64,000 nucleotides of DNA from an uncultured Bacteroidota bacterium (GTDB lineage Bacteria > Bacteroidota > Bacteroidia > Chitinophagales > Chitinophagaceae): contig CAILUU010000052.1 of NCBI GenBank assembly GCA_903837525.1, positions 1 through 64,000 on the forward strand, written 5' to 3'. Each line of letters starts with the position of its first letter. Within the stretch, counting starts at the first letter, position 1. The notes beneath the pieces were generated by a model. The model made no database searches. It was given only the letters and a program-made list of their open reading frames with translations, and was not told the origin of the DNA. The translations under genes and the position numbers were made by a program. Positions 34,276 to 42,995 of the stretch are shown here, piece by piece.

Positions 34276-35511
34276 ATGGATTTACAACAAATAAAAAACA
34301 GGTTTGCAATAATTGGCAATACGCCATCGCTAAACCATGCATTAAACATTGCAACACAAGTTGCCAATACCGATTTAAGTGTATTGATTAATGGCGAAAG
34401 TGGTGTAGGTAAAGAAGTGTTTTCGCAAATTATTCATGCACTAAGTGCACGTAAACACAATTCGTTTATTGCCGTAAACTGCGGTGCAATACCAGAAGGT
34501 ACAATAGATAGTGAATTATTTGGTCACGAAAAAGGAAGTTTTACCGGAGCGGTTGATAGCCGTAAAGGGTATTTTGAAACCGTAAATGGTGGTACTATTT
34601 TTTTAGATGAAATTGGCGAAATGCCTTTGGGTACACAAGCCCGTTTATTAAGAGTTTTAGAGGCTGGCGAATACATACGTGTAGGTAGTAGTAAAGTACA
34701 AAAAACCGATGTACGAGTAATTGCTGCCACCAATAAGGAATTGATAGAAAGTGCACAAAGCGGCAGATTTAGAGAAGATTTGTATTATCGCTTAAACACG
34801 GTACCCATAAGGGTTCCATCGCTTAGAGATAGAAAAGAAGATATTCCATTGTTGTTTAGAAAATTTGTAAGCGATTTTTCAGACAAATACAAATCAACCC
34901 CTGTACAATTAGATGAGGAAGCAAAAAATGTGTTAATAAATTATCCGTGGCCAGGCAATGTACGAGAGCTTAAAAACATTGCAGAGCAAATATCTGTTTT
35001 AAGTACCGATAAAATATTAAATGGCAACAAACTAAAAAGTTTTTTACCAGAGCATAACTACAGCCGAATGCCCATGCTGGCTGGTGGTGCAGGCGGTGTA
35101 AGCCAAACAGAATTTGCTAACGAAAGAGAAATTTTGTACAAGCTCTTTTTTGATATGAAGAAGGATGTAAACGAATTAAAGAAAATGTTTTTTGATATTT
35201 TACAAAACCCTTCGGTTGTGCAGCGTAACCCTGCTTTTAATAACGATAGTAGCTTTAACGAAATAAATACACACCAAAACGTTTTACCCAATAATAACCA
35301 ATCGGTTATTTTACACCAAGGAAATAATACTACCCAAATACACCAACACGAAGATGTGGAGGAAAGCTTAAGCATTGTTGATAAAGAAAAGGAATTGATT
35401 TTAAAAGCCCTAAAAAAACATCGTGGCAAACGTAAAGATGCATCGCTTGATTTGGGTATTAGCGAAAGAACCTTGTATAGAAAGTTGAAGGAGTATGATA
35501 TTGAGGATTAA
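34276..35511 (+). CDS. Sigma-54-dependent activator lacking a sensor domain
   Basis: The 411-residue protein begins directly with the AAA+ domain, as PspF does: Walker A GESGVGKE (40-47), GSFTGA (87-92, a Ser variant of the sigma-54-contacting GAFTGA loop), Walker B GGTIFLDEIGE (105-115), RFREDLYYRLN and the WPGNVREL sensor II. About 120 variable residues follow (glycine- and asparagine-rich), then a Fis-type helix-turn-helix at the C-terminus (KDASLDLGISERTLYRKLKE). Without a receiver or GAF domain it must be controlled by expression or a partner protein. It precedes lptE by 85 bases in a gene order common in Chitinophagaceae. Confidence 0.93.
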   Translation: MDLQQIKNRFAIIGNTPSLNHALNIATQVANTDLSVLINGESGVGKEVFSQIIHALSARKHNSFIAVNCGAIPEGTIDSELFGHEKGSFTGAVDSRKGYFETVNGGTIFLDEIGEMPLGTQARLLRVLEAGEYIRVGSSKVQKTDVRVIAATNKELIESAQSGRFREDLYYRLNTVPIRVPSLRDRKEDIPLLFRKFVSDFSDKYKSTPVQLDEEAKNVLINYPWPGNVRELKNIAEQISVLSTDKILNGNKLKSFLPEHNYSRMPMLAGGAGGVSQTEFANEREILYKLFFDMKKDVNELKKMFFDILQNPSVVQRNPAFNNDSSFNEINTHQNVLPNNNQSVILHQGNNTTQIHQHEDVEESLSIVDKEKELILKALKKHRGKRKDASLDLGISERTLYRKLKEYDIED

Positions 35512-35596
35512 ACCCCTAAATCCCCTAAAGCAGACTTTTGATTTCTGAAATATTTTAACGCCACCTATAAACTTTTCTCTTTAATTTGCCCTTTAA
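35512..35596. repeat. Intergenic phrase between the activator and lptE
   Basis: ACCCCTAAATCCCCTAAAG (about 35512-35530) is another degenerate phrase common between Bacteroidota genes. Its second half would normally pair with CTTTAGGGGA, which is missing here. Confidence 0.35.
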
Positions 35597-36121
35597 ATGC
35601 AGACATTTATTACAAATACTAAAAACTGGATAATTGGCTTTTTGCTAATTTTTATATTCTCTTTTGCCACATGCAAATATGGCTTTAAAGATACTAGCCC
35701 AATACCTATTGATGTAAAAACATTTAGAGTAAATTATTTAGAGAACAAAGCAAGCTATGTAAACCCACAGCTAAGCCCACAACTAACCGAAAAATTAAAA
35801 CAAAAAATAATTAATACCACTAGGCTTAGGCAAAATAATAATGATGATGCCCATTACGATGTTAGTGGCTATGTAAGCCAATACCAACTAAGCACTACAG
35901 GTATAAGCGGTACAAATGCTACACAAAGCCGCTTGTCAGTTGGGTTTCACTTAATATTTAAAAATACATTGGATGATAAAAAAAATATTGAAACCGATGT
36001 GATGTATAATTTAGATTTTGATGCTAACAAAACTCTTCCCGAAATTGAAAGTAGCCAAGGACCTGTAATTGTAAGTAATTTAGTTGATGCTATTTTTAAT
36101 AAAATATTTTCCAATTGGTAA
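35597..36121 (+). CDS. LptE-like LPS-assembly lipoprotein
   Basis: LptE plugs and helps assemble the LptD barrel. The 174-residue protein has a lipoprotein signal ending FSFATC (Cys26), then KYGFKDTSPIPIDVKTFRVN, the conserved pattern of the Bacteroidota family. DVSGYVSQYQLSTTGISGTNATQSRLSV follows in two stretches, then a C-terminal helix beginning LVDAIFNKIF. The gene lies 25 kb from lptD and is not co-transcribed with it. It sits between the sigma-54 activator and the TPR-like gene. Confidence 0.88.
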   Translation: MQTFITNTKNWIIGFLLIFIFSFATCKYGFKDTSPIPIDVKTFRVNYLENKASYVNPQLSPQLTEKLKQKIINTTRLRQNNNDDAHYDVSGYVSQYQLSTTGISGTNATQSRLSVGFHLIFKNTLDDKKNIETDVMYNLDFDANKTLPEIESSQGPVIVSNLVDAIFNKIFSNW

Positions 36122-36224
36122 ATAATATTGTTGATGTAAAAAGGAAATCGTTTTGTATTAGGTACAAAATTTTCAGCCTTTCAATTGTTAACTTTTTTAC
36201 TAATAGCTCATTTAAAAACAAATA

Positions 36225-37010
36225 ATGAATACTTCAACCATTTTTGAAACCCTATTTAAAAGAGACATTACTGATGAAGGTAATGATGCTTTTTTGCAAA
36301 AACAAACTCAAGATCACCCCTACTTTAGTGCAGCACACTATTTTTTGCTAAACCAAACCCATGAGGATAGTAACCAGTACAAACCCTTAGTAGCAAAAAC
36401 TAGCCTACACTTTAACAACCCTCTTTGGTTAAATTATTTATTAACTAAAGAAGATGAACAACAAGAAGAACCTTTGCAAAATAATGTTGCCAACGTTATG
36501 CAATACCAAAAGAAGGTTGCGGAGGAAGAGGTGAGTAATGAACAAAATGTACAAGAGTGCGACGCCAATGAAGTTGAAAAAAGCTCCGATGACGACCTCC
36601 AAAAGCAATTACCAGTAGGCCCTAAAAATACCCTTTCGGCAGAGCAAATGCTGTTTGAGCCAATGCATATGGTAGATTATTTTGCTAGCCAAGGAATTAA
36701 ACTTAGTCAAGAAGCTTTACAAACCGACAAGCTAGGCAAACAGCTTAAAAGCTTTACAGAGTGGTTAAAAACAATGAAAAAAGTGCACCCCGAAAAAGTG
36801 GTTACAATTGCCCAACAAACAGAGCTTTTAGTACAAAACTTAGCCGAAAAAAGCAATATTGAGGACGATGTATTAACCGAAGCAATGGCTGAGGTTTTTG
36901 CCATGCAGGGCAAAAATAATAAAGCAATTGAGGTATACGAAAAATTAAGTTTGTTGAATCCCCTTAAAAGTGCTTACTTTGCAGCCAAAATTTTACCATT
37001 AAAAGGATAG
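36225..37010 (+). CDS. TPR-like protein of unknown function
   Basis: The 261-residue soluble protein is acidic and helical. Residues 205-255 resemble a degenerate tetratricopeptide unit (LTEAMAEVFAMQGKNNKAIEVYEKLSLLNP in two parts), with an acidic linker before it. It lacks a signal peptide. It ends 4 bases before secG and is conserved in this position in related genomes as far as I can recall. A link to protein export is inference from the neighbourhood. Confidence 0.75.
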   Translation: MNTSTIFETLFKRDITDEGNDAFLQKQTQDHPYFSAAHYFLLNQTHEDSNQYKPLVAKTSLHFNNPLWLNYLLTKEDEQQEEPLQNNVANVMQYQKKVAEEEVSNEQNVQECDANEVEKSSDDDLQKQLPVGPKNTLSAEQMLFEPMHMVDYFASQGIKLSQEALQTDKLGKQLKSFTEWLKTMKKVHPEKVVTIAQQTELLVQNLAEKSNIEDDVLTEAMAEVFAMQGKNNKAIEVYEKLSLLNPLKSAYFAAKILPLKG

Positions 37011-37014
37011 AGAT

Positions 37015-37371
37015 ATGTTAGTGTTATTTGGAATTTTAATTATTTTGGCTTCAATCGTTTTAGGCCTAATTGTATTAATTCAAAACCCAAAAGGTGGCGG
37101 ATTAAGTGCTAGTCTTGGTGGTTTTAGCAATCAATTAATGGGTGTAAAACAAACAACCGATGTATTAGAAAAAGGTACTTGGTTATTTGCCGCTATTGTA
37201 GGTATTTTATGTATTGTATCCCCTGCCTTTATCCCTAAAGGAGAAGGGAGCAATAGTAAAAATAAAGACTTAATGGATCAGGTAAAGCCCGAAGCTCAAA
37301 AAGCTGTTCCTATAGCCCCTCAAACTCAAATGCCTGGTACTGTTGCACCAGATAGCTTAAAAAAACCATAA
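37015..37371 (+). CDS. secG: Preprotein translocase subunit SecG
   Basis: SecG is the small two-helix subunit of the SecYEG channel. The 118-residue protein has the expected first helix and QNPKGGGLSASLGG loop, the GVKQTTDVLEKGTW segment and a second helix (LFAAIVGILCIVSPAF). A proline- and lysine-rich tail of about 45 residues follows, as is common in this phylum. It follows the TPR-like gene by 4 bases and ends at a strong terminator. Confidence 0.95.
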   Translation: MLVLFGILIILASIVLGLIVLIQNPKGGGLSASLGGFSNQLMGVKQTTDVLEKGTWLFAAIVGILCIVSPAFIPKGEGSNSKNKDLMDQVKPEAQKAVPIAPQTQMPGTVAPDSLKKP

Positions 37372-37392
37372 GTAATTTTATAATATATTTAC

Positions 37393-37429
37393 AACCCTGT
37401 CTTTTAAAAAACGACAGGGTTTTTTGTTT
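37393..37429 (+). terminator. Rho-independent terminator of secG
   Basis: AACCCTGTC (37393-37401) pairs perfectly with GACAGGGTT (37413-37421) across an 11-base loop and is followed by a T-run. Confidence 0.92.
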
Positions 37430-37450
37430 CTTTGTTAGATAAATAAAAAC

Positions 37451-38497
37451 ATGAAAAAAATAAGTAGTATTGTTGTAGCTATCGTTATTATAATTGGAGG
37501 ATATATTGGTTACAAAATTTTTGGGCCTACGGTGAAAGCACCAGAGCAAAAGTATATTTATATAAAAACAGGCAGTACCTACGAAAGTGTAAAACAACAG
37601 TTACTAGATAAAAATGTAATTAACAATGGTGGGATATTTGAAAAAGTGGCTAATTTGTTAAATTATCCTAAACTAGTAAAGGCAGGCAGGTACCAAATAA
37701 AAGATGGAATAAGTTTATTCAATTTAGTTAAAATGTTACGTAGTGGCAATCAAGCGGCAGTTAATTTAGTAATAAATAAATTACGTATTAAAGAAGATTT
37801 AGCGGCTAAGATATCAGCAAATTTTGAAATCGATTCGGTAACTGTAATTCAATTTTTAAATAATGCCGACTCGCTAAAAAAATACGACCTAGATAGCAAT
37901 ACCGTAATGACTGCTATTATCCCCAACACCTACAGTATTTTTTGGAATACAAGTATTTCAAAAATTTTTAAAAAACTATTTACAGAGCAAGAAAAATTTT
38001 GGACTAGCGAACGTAAACAAAAAGCAAAAGGAATTGGCTTAACGCCCAAAGAAGCCTACACTATGGCAAGTATTGTAGAGGAAGAAACCAATAAAGAAGA
38101 AGATAAAGTAAAGATAGCAAGTGTTTACCTAAATAGAATAGAAACAGGCATGAAGTTAGAAGCCGACCCAACGGTAAAGTTTGCAATAAAAGATTTTAAA
38201 TTGAATCGAATTATGCACAAGCATTTAAGTTACCCTTCAACTTACAACACATATCAACATAAAGGTTTACCGCCAGGCCCTATTTGTACACCTAGTAGTA
38301 AAACAATTGATGCAGTGCTAAATGCACCACAAACAAATTATATTTTTTTTGTAGCAAAGCCAAACTTTAGTGGACTTAGTGATTTTGCCAGTACCTATCA
38401 AGAGCATTTAGGTTATGCAAAAAAATATCAAGTATGGATTGATAGTTTGTTAAAAGCAAAAGCTTCAAAAGAAAATGGAAAACAACTAGACTATTAA
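37451..38497 (+). CDS. mltG: Endolytic transglycosylase MltG
   Basis: MltG cuts nascent glycan strands in the periplasm and sets their length. The 348-residue protein has one N-terminal helix, a LysM-like segment (YIKTGSTYESVKQQLLDK) and the YceG domain with the catalytic glutamate in SIVEEETNKEED, then ASVYLNRI, LEADPTVKF, SYPSTYNTY, GLPPGPICTP and VAKPNFSGLSDFAST. All family landmarks are intact. The YihY gene starts 4 bases downstream and is likely co-transcribed. Confidence 0.95.
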   Translation: MKKISSIVVAIVIIIGGYIGYKIFGPTVKAPEQKYIYIKTGSTYESVKQQLLDKNVINNGGIFEKVANLLNYPKLVKAGRYQIKDGISLFNLVKMLRSGNQAAVNLVINKLRIKEDLAAKISANFEIDSVTVIQFLNNADSLKKYDLDSNTVMTAIIPNTYSIFWNTSISKIFKKLFTEQEKFWTSERKQKAKGIGLTPKEAYTMASIVEEETNKEEDKVKIASVYLNRIETGMKLEADPTVKFAIKDFKLNRIMHKHLSYPSTYNTYQHKGLPPGPICTPSSKTIDAVLNAPQTNYIFFVAKPNFSGLSDFASTYQEHLGYAKKYQVWIDSLLKAKASKENGKQLDY

Positions 38498-38501
38498 CTA
38501 A

Positions 38502-39476
38502 ATGACCAAATTAGAACGTATACTCCTCACCAAAACCCCACTTGCTTTTTTTGTACAAAAGAGTAAGCACTTGTATTTGCCTGGGTTTGAAGGAGTGCCT
38601 TTATTTGATGTAGTTAAGTTTTTTAGACTACAAGTAAAAACAGTTGGGCTTACAGAAAGAGCAAGTGCTATTTCGTATAATTTTATAATGTCTATTCCGC
38701 CATCGTTTTTATTTTTATTTACGGTAATACCACATCTTCCATTTTTTAAAAAAGGAGAAGTACAAAAACAAATAATTTTATTAATAAAAGATATTATCCC
38801 TAACGAAATTTATAATAAAGATGTAATTACGTTTATCAACAAAACCTTTTTTGCAAAACCTATTTTTGGCTTAATTTCTTTCGGGCTATTACTAGCTTTC
38901 TTTTTTGCAAGCAATGCTATGATGGGAATTATGCGTTCGTTCAATAAAAATTATATAGGCTTTCAAAAACGCAAAGGTTTACACGATAGATGGGTAGCGT
39001 TACGCTTAACCACCCTTATTTTTGGTTTAGTGTTAGCCTGCTTAATTTTATTACTTACACAAGGTGTAGTGCTAAAATGGATAGGTATAAAAAATGCTTG
39101 GTGGAGAGAAGCGATTAGTTATATACGTTGGGGCTTTATAGTAGCGTTAGTCTTTTACTCTATTGGGTTTATTTATCGCTTTGCCCCCGCCGTACAAAAA
39201 AAATGGAAACTAATTTCACCGGGAACAATTGTTGCCACTTTTTTGTGCATATTAGCCACCTTAGGTTTTTCGTATTTTGTAAATAATTTTGGCACCTACA
39301 ATGTCCTTTATGGCTCTATAGGAACAATTATTGTTTTAATGGCACTCATCTTCATAAACTCCTTAGTATTATTAATAGGTTTTGAATTAAATGTTAGTAT
39401 AAATTCCATAAAAGTTATGGCAGAAATGAGAGAAGCAGAAGAAAAGAAAAAGGCAGAACAAGAAATAATTACATAA
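38502..39476 (+). CDS. YihY/BrkB-family membrane protein
   Basis: The 324-residue protein has six membrane helices with the YihY/UPF0761 pattern: GLTERASAISYNFIMSIPP near the first helix, a FASNAMMGIMRSFNKNY segment, RWGFIVALVFYSIGFIYRFAP, and YVNNFGTYNVLYGSIGTIIVLM at the end. It was once called RNase BN, wrongly. Its transport or envelope function is unsettled. The tail after the last helix is rich in Glu and Lys. It is coupled to mltG by a 4-base gap. Confidence 0.9.
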   Translation: MTKLERILLTKTPLAFFVQKSKHLYLPGFEGVPLFDVVKFFRLQVKTVGLTERASAISYNFIMSIPPSFLFLFTVIPHLPFFKKGEVQKQIILLIKDIIPNEIYNKDVITFINKTFFAKPIFGLISFGLLLAFFFASNAMMGIMRSFNKNYIGFQKRKGLHDRWVALRLTTLIFGLVLACLILLLTQGVVLKWIGIKNAWWREAISYIRWGFIVALVFYSIGFIYRFAPAVQKKWKLISPGTIVATFLCILATLGFSYFVNNFGTYNVLYGSIGTIIVLMALIFINSLVLLIGFELNVSINSIKVMAEMREAEEKKKAEQEIIT

Positions 39477-39528
39477 ACGGTTTTAAAATTTTAAAACAAA
39501 GTATTACCTTGCTTTCAAATTAAAAATA

Positions 39529-40128
39529 ATGAAAAAAATAGTTATAGTCTTTTTAGCTTTACTTACGTTAGCCGCTTTCACCATTGGTGATCCGCTTAAA
39601 ATTGGTGATGTTATGCCTAGTTCCAATAGTAAAATGCAAGATGTTTCTGGAAAAAAAATTTCCTTAAAAGAAGCCAGTGGCCAGAATGGTTTGCTTGTAA
39701 TGTTTAGCTGTAACACTTGCCCTTTTGTAGTAAAAAATCAACAACGTACTATAGCTATTTGCGATTATGCAAAAAAAATGAATATGGGTGTAATTATATT
39801 AAATAGCAACGAGGCTAAAAGAGGCGATGATGATAGTTTTGATGCCATGAAAAAATATTATGCTGAGCAAAAATACAATTGGTATTATGCCTTAGATAAA
39901 GAAAATGCAATAGCTGATGCTTTTGGTGCAAACAGAACACCAGAGTGTTTTTTGTTTGATAAAGATGCAAAATTAGTTTACCATGGAGCAATAGATGATA
40001 ATGCTAATGACGCAGATGCTGTAACTCGTAATCATTTAAAAGAAGCGATAAATGAAGTGGTGGATAGTAAAGAAGTTACGATAAAACAAAGCAGAAGTGT
40101 AGGCTGTACTATTAAACGTAAAAGTTAA
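39529..40128 (+). CDS. Exported thioredoxin-fold (AhpC/TSA-like) protein
   Basis: The 199-residue protein has a signal peptide (MKKIVIVFLALLTLAAFT) and a peroxiredoxin-like domain with FSCNTCPFVVKN, where the CNTC pair is placed at the active site. It continues with NRTPECFLFDKDAKLVYHGAIDD, the usual cis-proline and metal-binding end. It belongs to the 'thioredoxin family/redoxin' group in the envelope; the reducing partner is unknown. The neighbouring TlpA-like gene is convergent. Confidence 0.88.
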   Translation: MKKIVIVFLALLTLAAFTIGDPLKIGDVMPSSNSKMQDVSGKKISLKEASGQNGLLVMFSCNTCPFVVKNQQRTIAICDYAKKMNMGVIILNSNEAKRGDDDSFDAMKKYYAEQKYNWYYALDKENAIADAFGANRTPECFLFDKDAKLVYHGAIDDNANDADAVTRNHLKEAINEVVDSKEVTIKQSRSVGCTIKRKS

Positions 40129-40130
40129 AA

Positions 40131-40610
40131 TTATAAAGCCTTTTTAAGGGCTTCTTCAAATTGTTGGGGTGTAAACTGTTGTTCGTAAAACTGTTTATAC
40201 CCTTTTTTATTATGCACAATTATTGTTGCTGGTATTGCCCCACTCCACTTCTCATCTACCGCTGGGCAAAAAATATCAGCATTAGTTTCGTTTAACCAAA
40301 TACATGTTGCAGTAATTTTATGCTTTTTTAAAAATGTTTTTAGCTTTTTGGGATAAAAAGATTTTGCATCTAAACTTACAAAAACTAGTTTTACTTTTTG
40401 CTTTGTATATTTTTTACTGATGCTTTGTAAATAAGGCATTTCTTCTATACAAGGCTGGCAATATGTACTCCAAAAGTTTACAACATATGTGGTATCATTA
40501 TTTTTAGTATAATAGTTTACTACATCGTTTATTTTCCATTTGGGAATGGTTTGGCTATAAATAGTGTTTACAGCAAAAAATAAAATTATTGAAAGCACTA
40601 CTCTTTTCAT
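40131..40610 (-). CDS. TlpA-like exported thioredoxin
   Basis: The 159-residue product has a signal peptide ending YSQ and a thioredoxin domain with the WSTYCQPCIEEMPYL active site. The CQPC pair replaces the classical CGPC. IPATIIVHNKKGY supplies the cis-proline. Such proteins reduce disulfides or carry electrons to cytochrome assembly in the periplasm; the target here is unknown. Its stop is two bases from that of the convergent redoxin, and both being thioredoxin-fold proteins suggests shared use. Confidence 0.9.
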   Translation of the reverse strand: MKRVVLSIILFFAVNTIYSQTIPKWKINDVVNYYTKNNDTTYVVNFWSTYCQPCIEEMPYLQSISKKYTKQKVKLVFVSLDAKSFYPKKLKTFLKKHKITATCIWLNETNADIFCPAVDEKWSGAIPATIIVHNKKGYKQFYEQQFTPQQFEEALKKAL

Positions 40611-40691
40611 CTCACTAAAGTTACTACATTGCTCAAGACTATCATAGTTTTAAAACCTTTGGTGGTATAAAAACTTCAAAATTTTCTCATT

Positions 40692-40721
40692 TTGCCAATC
40701 AACCTATAACAAGTAATTTTG
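40692..40721 (+). promoter_or_regulatory. Promoter of lpdA
   Basis: TTG (40692-40694), a 19-base spacer and TAATTTTG (40714-40721) fit the phylum's promoter consensus. The predicted start gives a leader of about 36 bases. Confidence 0.7.
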
Positions 40722-40734
40722 CACCACAATTATT

Positions 40735-40761
40735 AATTCTTAATTATCAATTCTTAATTAT
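40735..40761 (+). repeat. Two 13-bp direct repeats in the lpdA leader
   Basis: AATTCTTAATTAT occurs twice (40735-40747 and 40749-40761) with one base between, ending one base before the lpdA start at 40763. It falls inside the predicted leader, so it would be transcribed and lie under the initiating ribosome. Confidence 0.75.
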
Positions 40762-40762
40762 T

Positions 40763-42151
40763 ATGGCATACGATTTAGTTGTTTTAGGCAGTGGTCCTGG
40801 TGGTTATCCAGCAGCAATACGAGCTAGTCAGTTAGGTAAAAAAGTAGCAATTATAGAAAAAGAAAGTTTGGGTGGCGTTTGCCTAAACTGGGGTTGTATT
40901 CCTACAAAAGCTTTAATAAAAAGTGCACAAGTATATGAGTATGCAAAACATGCAGCAGATTATGGTGTAAACGTAAGTAACGTAAGTGCAAATTTTGAAG
41001 GTGTAATTAAGCGTAGCCGTGGCGTAGCCGATAAAATGAGCAAAGGCGTACAATTTTTAATGAAGAAGAATAAGATTGATATAGTAATGGGTTACGGTAA
41101 ATTGGTAAGCCCTACAAAAATAGAAGTAACAGCAGCCGATGGAAGCAAACAAATAGTAGAAACAAAAAATATTGTAATAGCAACAGGAGGCAGAGCAAGG
41201 GCATTACCTACTATGCCAATAGATGGTAAAAAAATACTTGGGTACAGAGAAGCTATGGTACTACCAACCCAACCAAAAAGTATGATTATTTGCGGTAGCG
41301 GAGCTATAGGTGTTGAGTTTGCGTATGTATACAACAGCATGGGTACAAAAGTTACTATTGTGGAGTTTATGCCCCGTATTGTACCCGTAGAAGATGAAGA
41401 TATTAGCAAAGAATTAGAGAAGCAATACAAAAAGCAAGGCATGACGATTATGACGAGCAGCGAAGTATTAAGTGTTGATACTAACGGCAAGGGGGTAAAA
41501 GCAAGAGTAAAAACTGCCAGTGGCGAAGTTGTTTTAGAAGCAGATTTGTTATTAAGTGCTGTAGGTGTAGTTGCCAATATTGAAGGTATTGGTTTAGAAG
41601 AGCTAGGAATAAAAACAGAAAAAGGAAAAATAATTGTGGATGCAAATGGGCAAACAAATGTTGCAGGTGTTTACGCCATTGGCGATTGTACGCCTGGGCA
41701 AGCATTAGCACATGTTGCCGCAAAAGAAGGTATAAATGCAGCAGAACATTTAAGTGGCCATCATCCGGAGCCTATGGATTATAACAACATACCAGGTTGT
41801 ACGTATTGTTCTCCCGAAATTGCAAGTGTGGGTTATACCGAAAAAGCAGCTAAAGATGCAGGCTACGAAATAAAAGTTGGTAAATTCCCCTTTATGGCAA
41901 GTGGTAAAGCAAGTGCTGCTGGTGCTACCGATGGTTTTGTAAAAGTAATTTACGATGCTAAGTATGGCGAATTTTTAGGTTGTCATATGATTGGTATGAA
42001 CGTTACCGAAATGATTGCCGAAGCTGTAGTTGCCCGTAAATTAGAAACTACGGCTCATGAAATTTTAAATGCGATACATCCTCACCCAACCATGAGTGAA
42101 GGATTGAAAGAAGCTACTGCTGTTGCTTATGGCGAGGCAATAGATATTTAA
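40763..42151 (+). CDS. lpdA: Dihydrolipoyl dehydrogenase
   Basis: This FAD enzyme (E3) reoxidises dihydrolipoamide in the pyruvate and 2-oxoglutarate dehydrogenase complexes and the glycine cleavage system. The 462-residue protein has GSGPGGYPAAIRASQLG (FAD), the redox disulfide GGVCLNWGCIPTKAL, CGSGAIGVEFAYVYNSMG (NAD), GDCTPG, and the C-terminal HPHPTMSEG with the catalytic His-Glu pair. No E1 or E2 gene is adjacent. It has a good promoter and a repeat-containing leader. Confidence 0.96.
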   Translation: MAYDLVVLGSGPGGYPAAIRASQLGKKVAIIEKESLGGVCLNWGCIPTKALIKSAQVYEYAKHAADYGVNVSNVSANFEGVIKRSRGVADKMSKGVQFLMKKNKIDIVMGYGKLVSPTKIEVTAADGSKQIVETKNIVIATGGRARALPTMPIDGKKILGYREAMVLPTQPKSMIICGSGAIGVEFAYVYNSMGTKVTIVEFMPRIVPVEDEDISKELEKQYKKQGMTIMTSSEVLSVDTNGKGVKARVKTASGEVVLEADLLLSAVGVVANIEGIGLEELGIKTEKGKIIVDANGQTNVAGVYAIGDCTPGQALAHVAAKEGINAAEHLSGHHPEPMDYNNIPGCTYCSPEIASVGYTEKAAKDAGYEIKVGKFPFMASGKASAAGATDGFVKVIYDAKYGEFLGCHMIGMNVTEMIAEAVVARKLETTAHEILNAIHPHPTMSEGLKEATAVAYGEAIDI

Positions 42152-42196
42152 TTCTTGTTATGTTCAGAAACAAGCAATCTTTAATTTGCATTACAA

Positions 42197-42985
42197 ATGA
42201 TAACAGCATACAATTTTATATCGAGTTGGCAACTATTTCCAGAAAAAGGTATTTACGAATTGGGTAACAGGCCAAAATCCGGTATTTATAAAATTGAAGC
42301 TACCGATAGTAAAAAAGAAATTGCTATTAGTAGCAATTGGGTTACGTTAGAAAACCAAGCTTTTTCAACAGCCTATAAAATGTTTGCCGATGGTGATTTA
42401 CATTCATTTGCCGATACAGATATTGCTGATGAAGTAAAAACAGTTTTTGTAGATGCCATTTGTTTTGAAACCTATTTTTATAAAAACAAGGAAGTAATAT
42501 TAGAAGTTGTACATCAACTATTACCAAACGGCTATTTAAGTGTTACACAAAAGGGACTTACTCCACAGCAACAGACCTATGTAAATACTGAAATTTATCA
42601 TAAGCAAATGAGTGTAATGCCCTATAGCACAAGTGTTAGTGGAGCAGTAATAAAACCTACCGAAGAAGGTGTGATACGGCACAAAGCATTAAGTGCCATG
42701 GAAGAGCAAACGAATATGCAGTTAGATCAAATTCGTAAACAAATAGAATTATTGGCTTTGCAGGCACAAGAAATTCAAATGCGAAAAGAATTAAGTATGA
42801 TAATTTACAGTGCTAAACTTAGTTTTACCCCTGTAATTGGTAACCTTTATTATTTGTACGAAAAAAATGATGACACCCATTTTGTAAGTATGGTAAGCCC
42901 AAAAGAATGGGGCAGCAGCGGACCTTTTAAAAGCTTTATTGCTCAAGTAAAATTATTGGCCGATCATACTTGGTTGGAAATTTAA
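42197..42985 (+). CDS. DUF2452 protein
   Basis: The 262-residue soluble protein has an N-terminal beta domain of about 120 residues that I do not recognise. The C-terminal half is DUF2452: KPTEEGVIRHKALSAMEEQT, QLDQIRKQIELLALQAQEIQ and SFTPVIGNLYYLYEKND followed by VSPKEWG. The function is unknown. It follows lpdA by 45 bases and is convergent with the queuosine transporter gene. Confidence 0.85.
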   Translation: MITAYNFISSWQLFPEKGIYELGNRPKSGIYKIEATDSKKEIAISSNWVTLENQAFSTAYKMFADGDLHSFADTDIADEVKTVFVDAICFETYFYKNKEVILEVVHQLLPNGYLSVTQKGLTPQQQTYVNTEIYHKQMSVMPYSTSVSGAVIKPTEEGVIRHKALSAMEEQTNMQLDQIRKQIELLALQAQEIQMRKELSMIIYSAKLSFTPVIGNLYYLYEKNDDTHFVSMVSPKEWGSSGPFKSFIAQVKLLADHTWLEI

Positions 42986-42995
42986 TAATGCAAAA

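Noticed and set aside
40735-40761. Short CRISPR-like repeat
   Set aside because: Only two 13-base copies with a one-base spacer; no spacer variety and no cas genes.
41481-41723. Minus-strand 80-codon ORF opposite lpdA rich in Gln, His and Leu
   Set aside because: It is an antisense shadow of a highly conserved gene; the composition reflects the opposite strand, not protein function.
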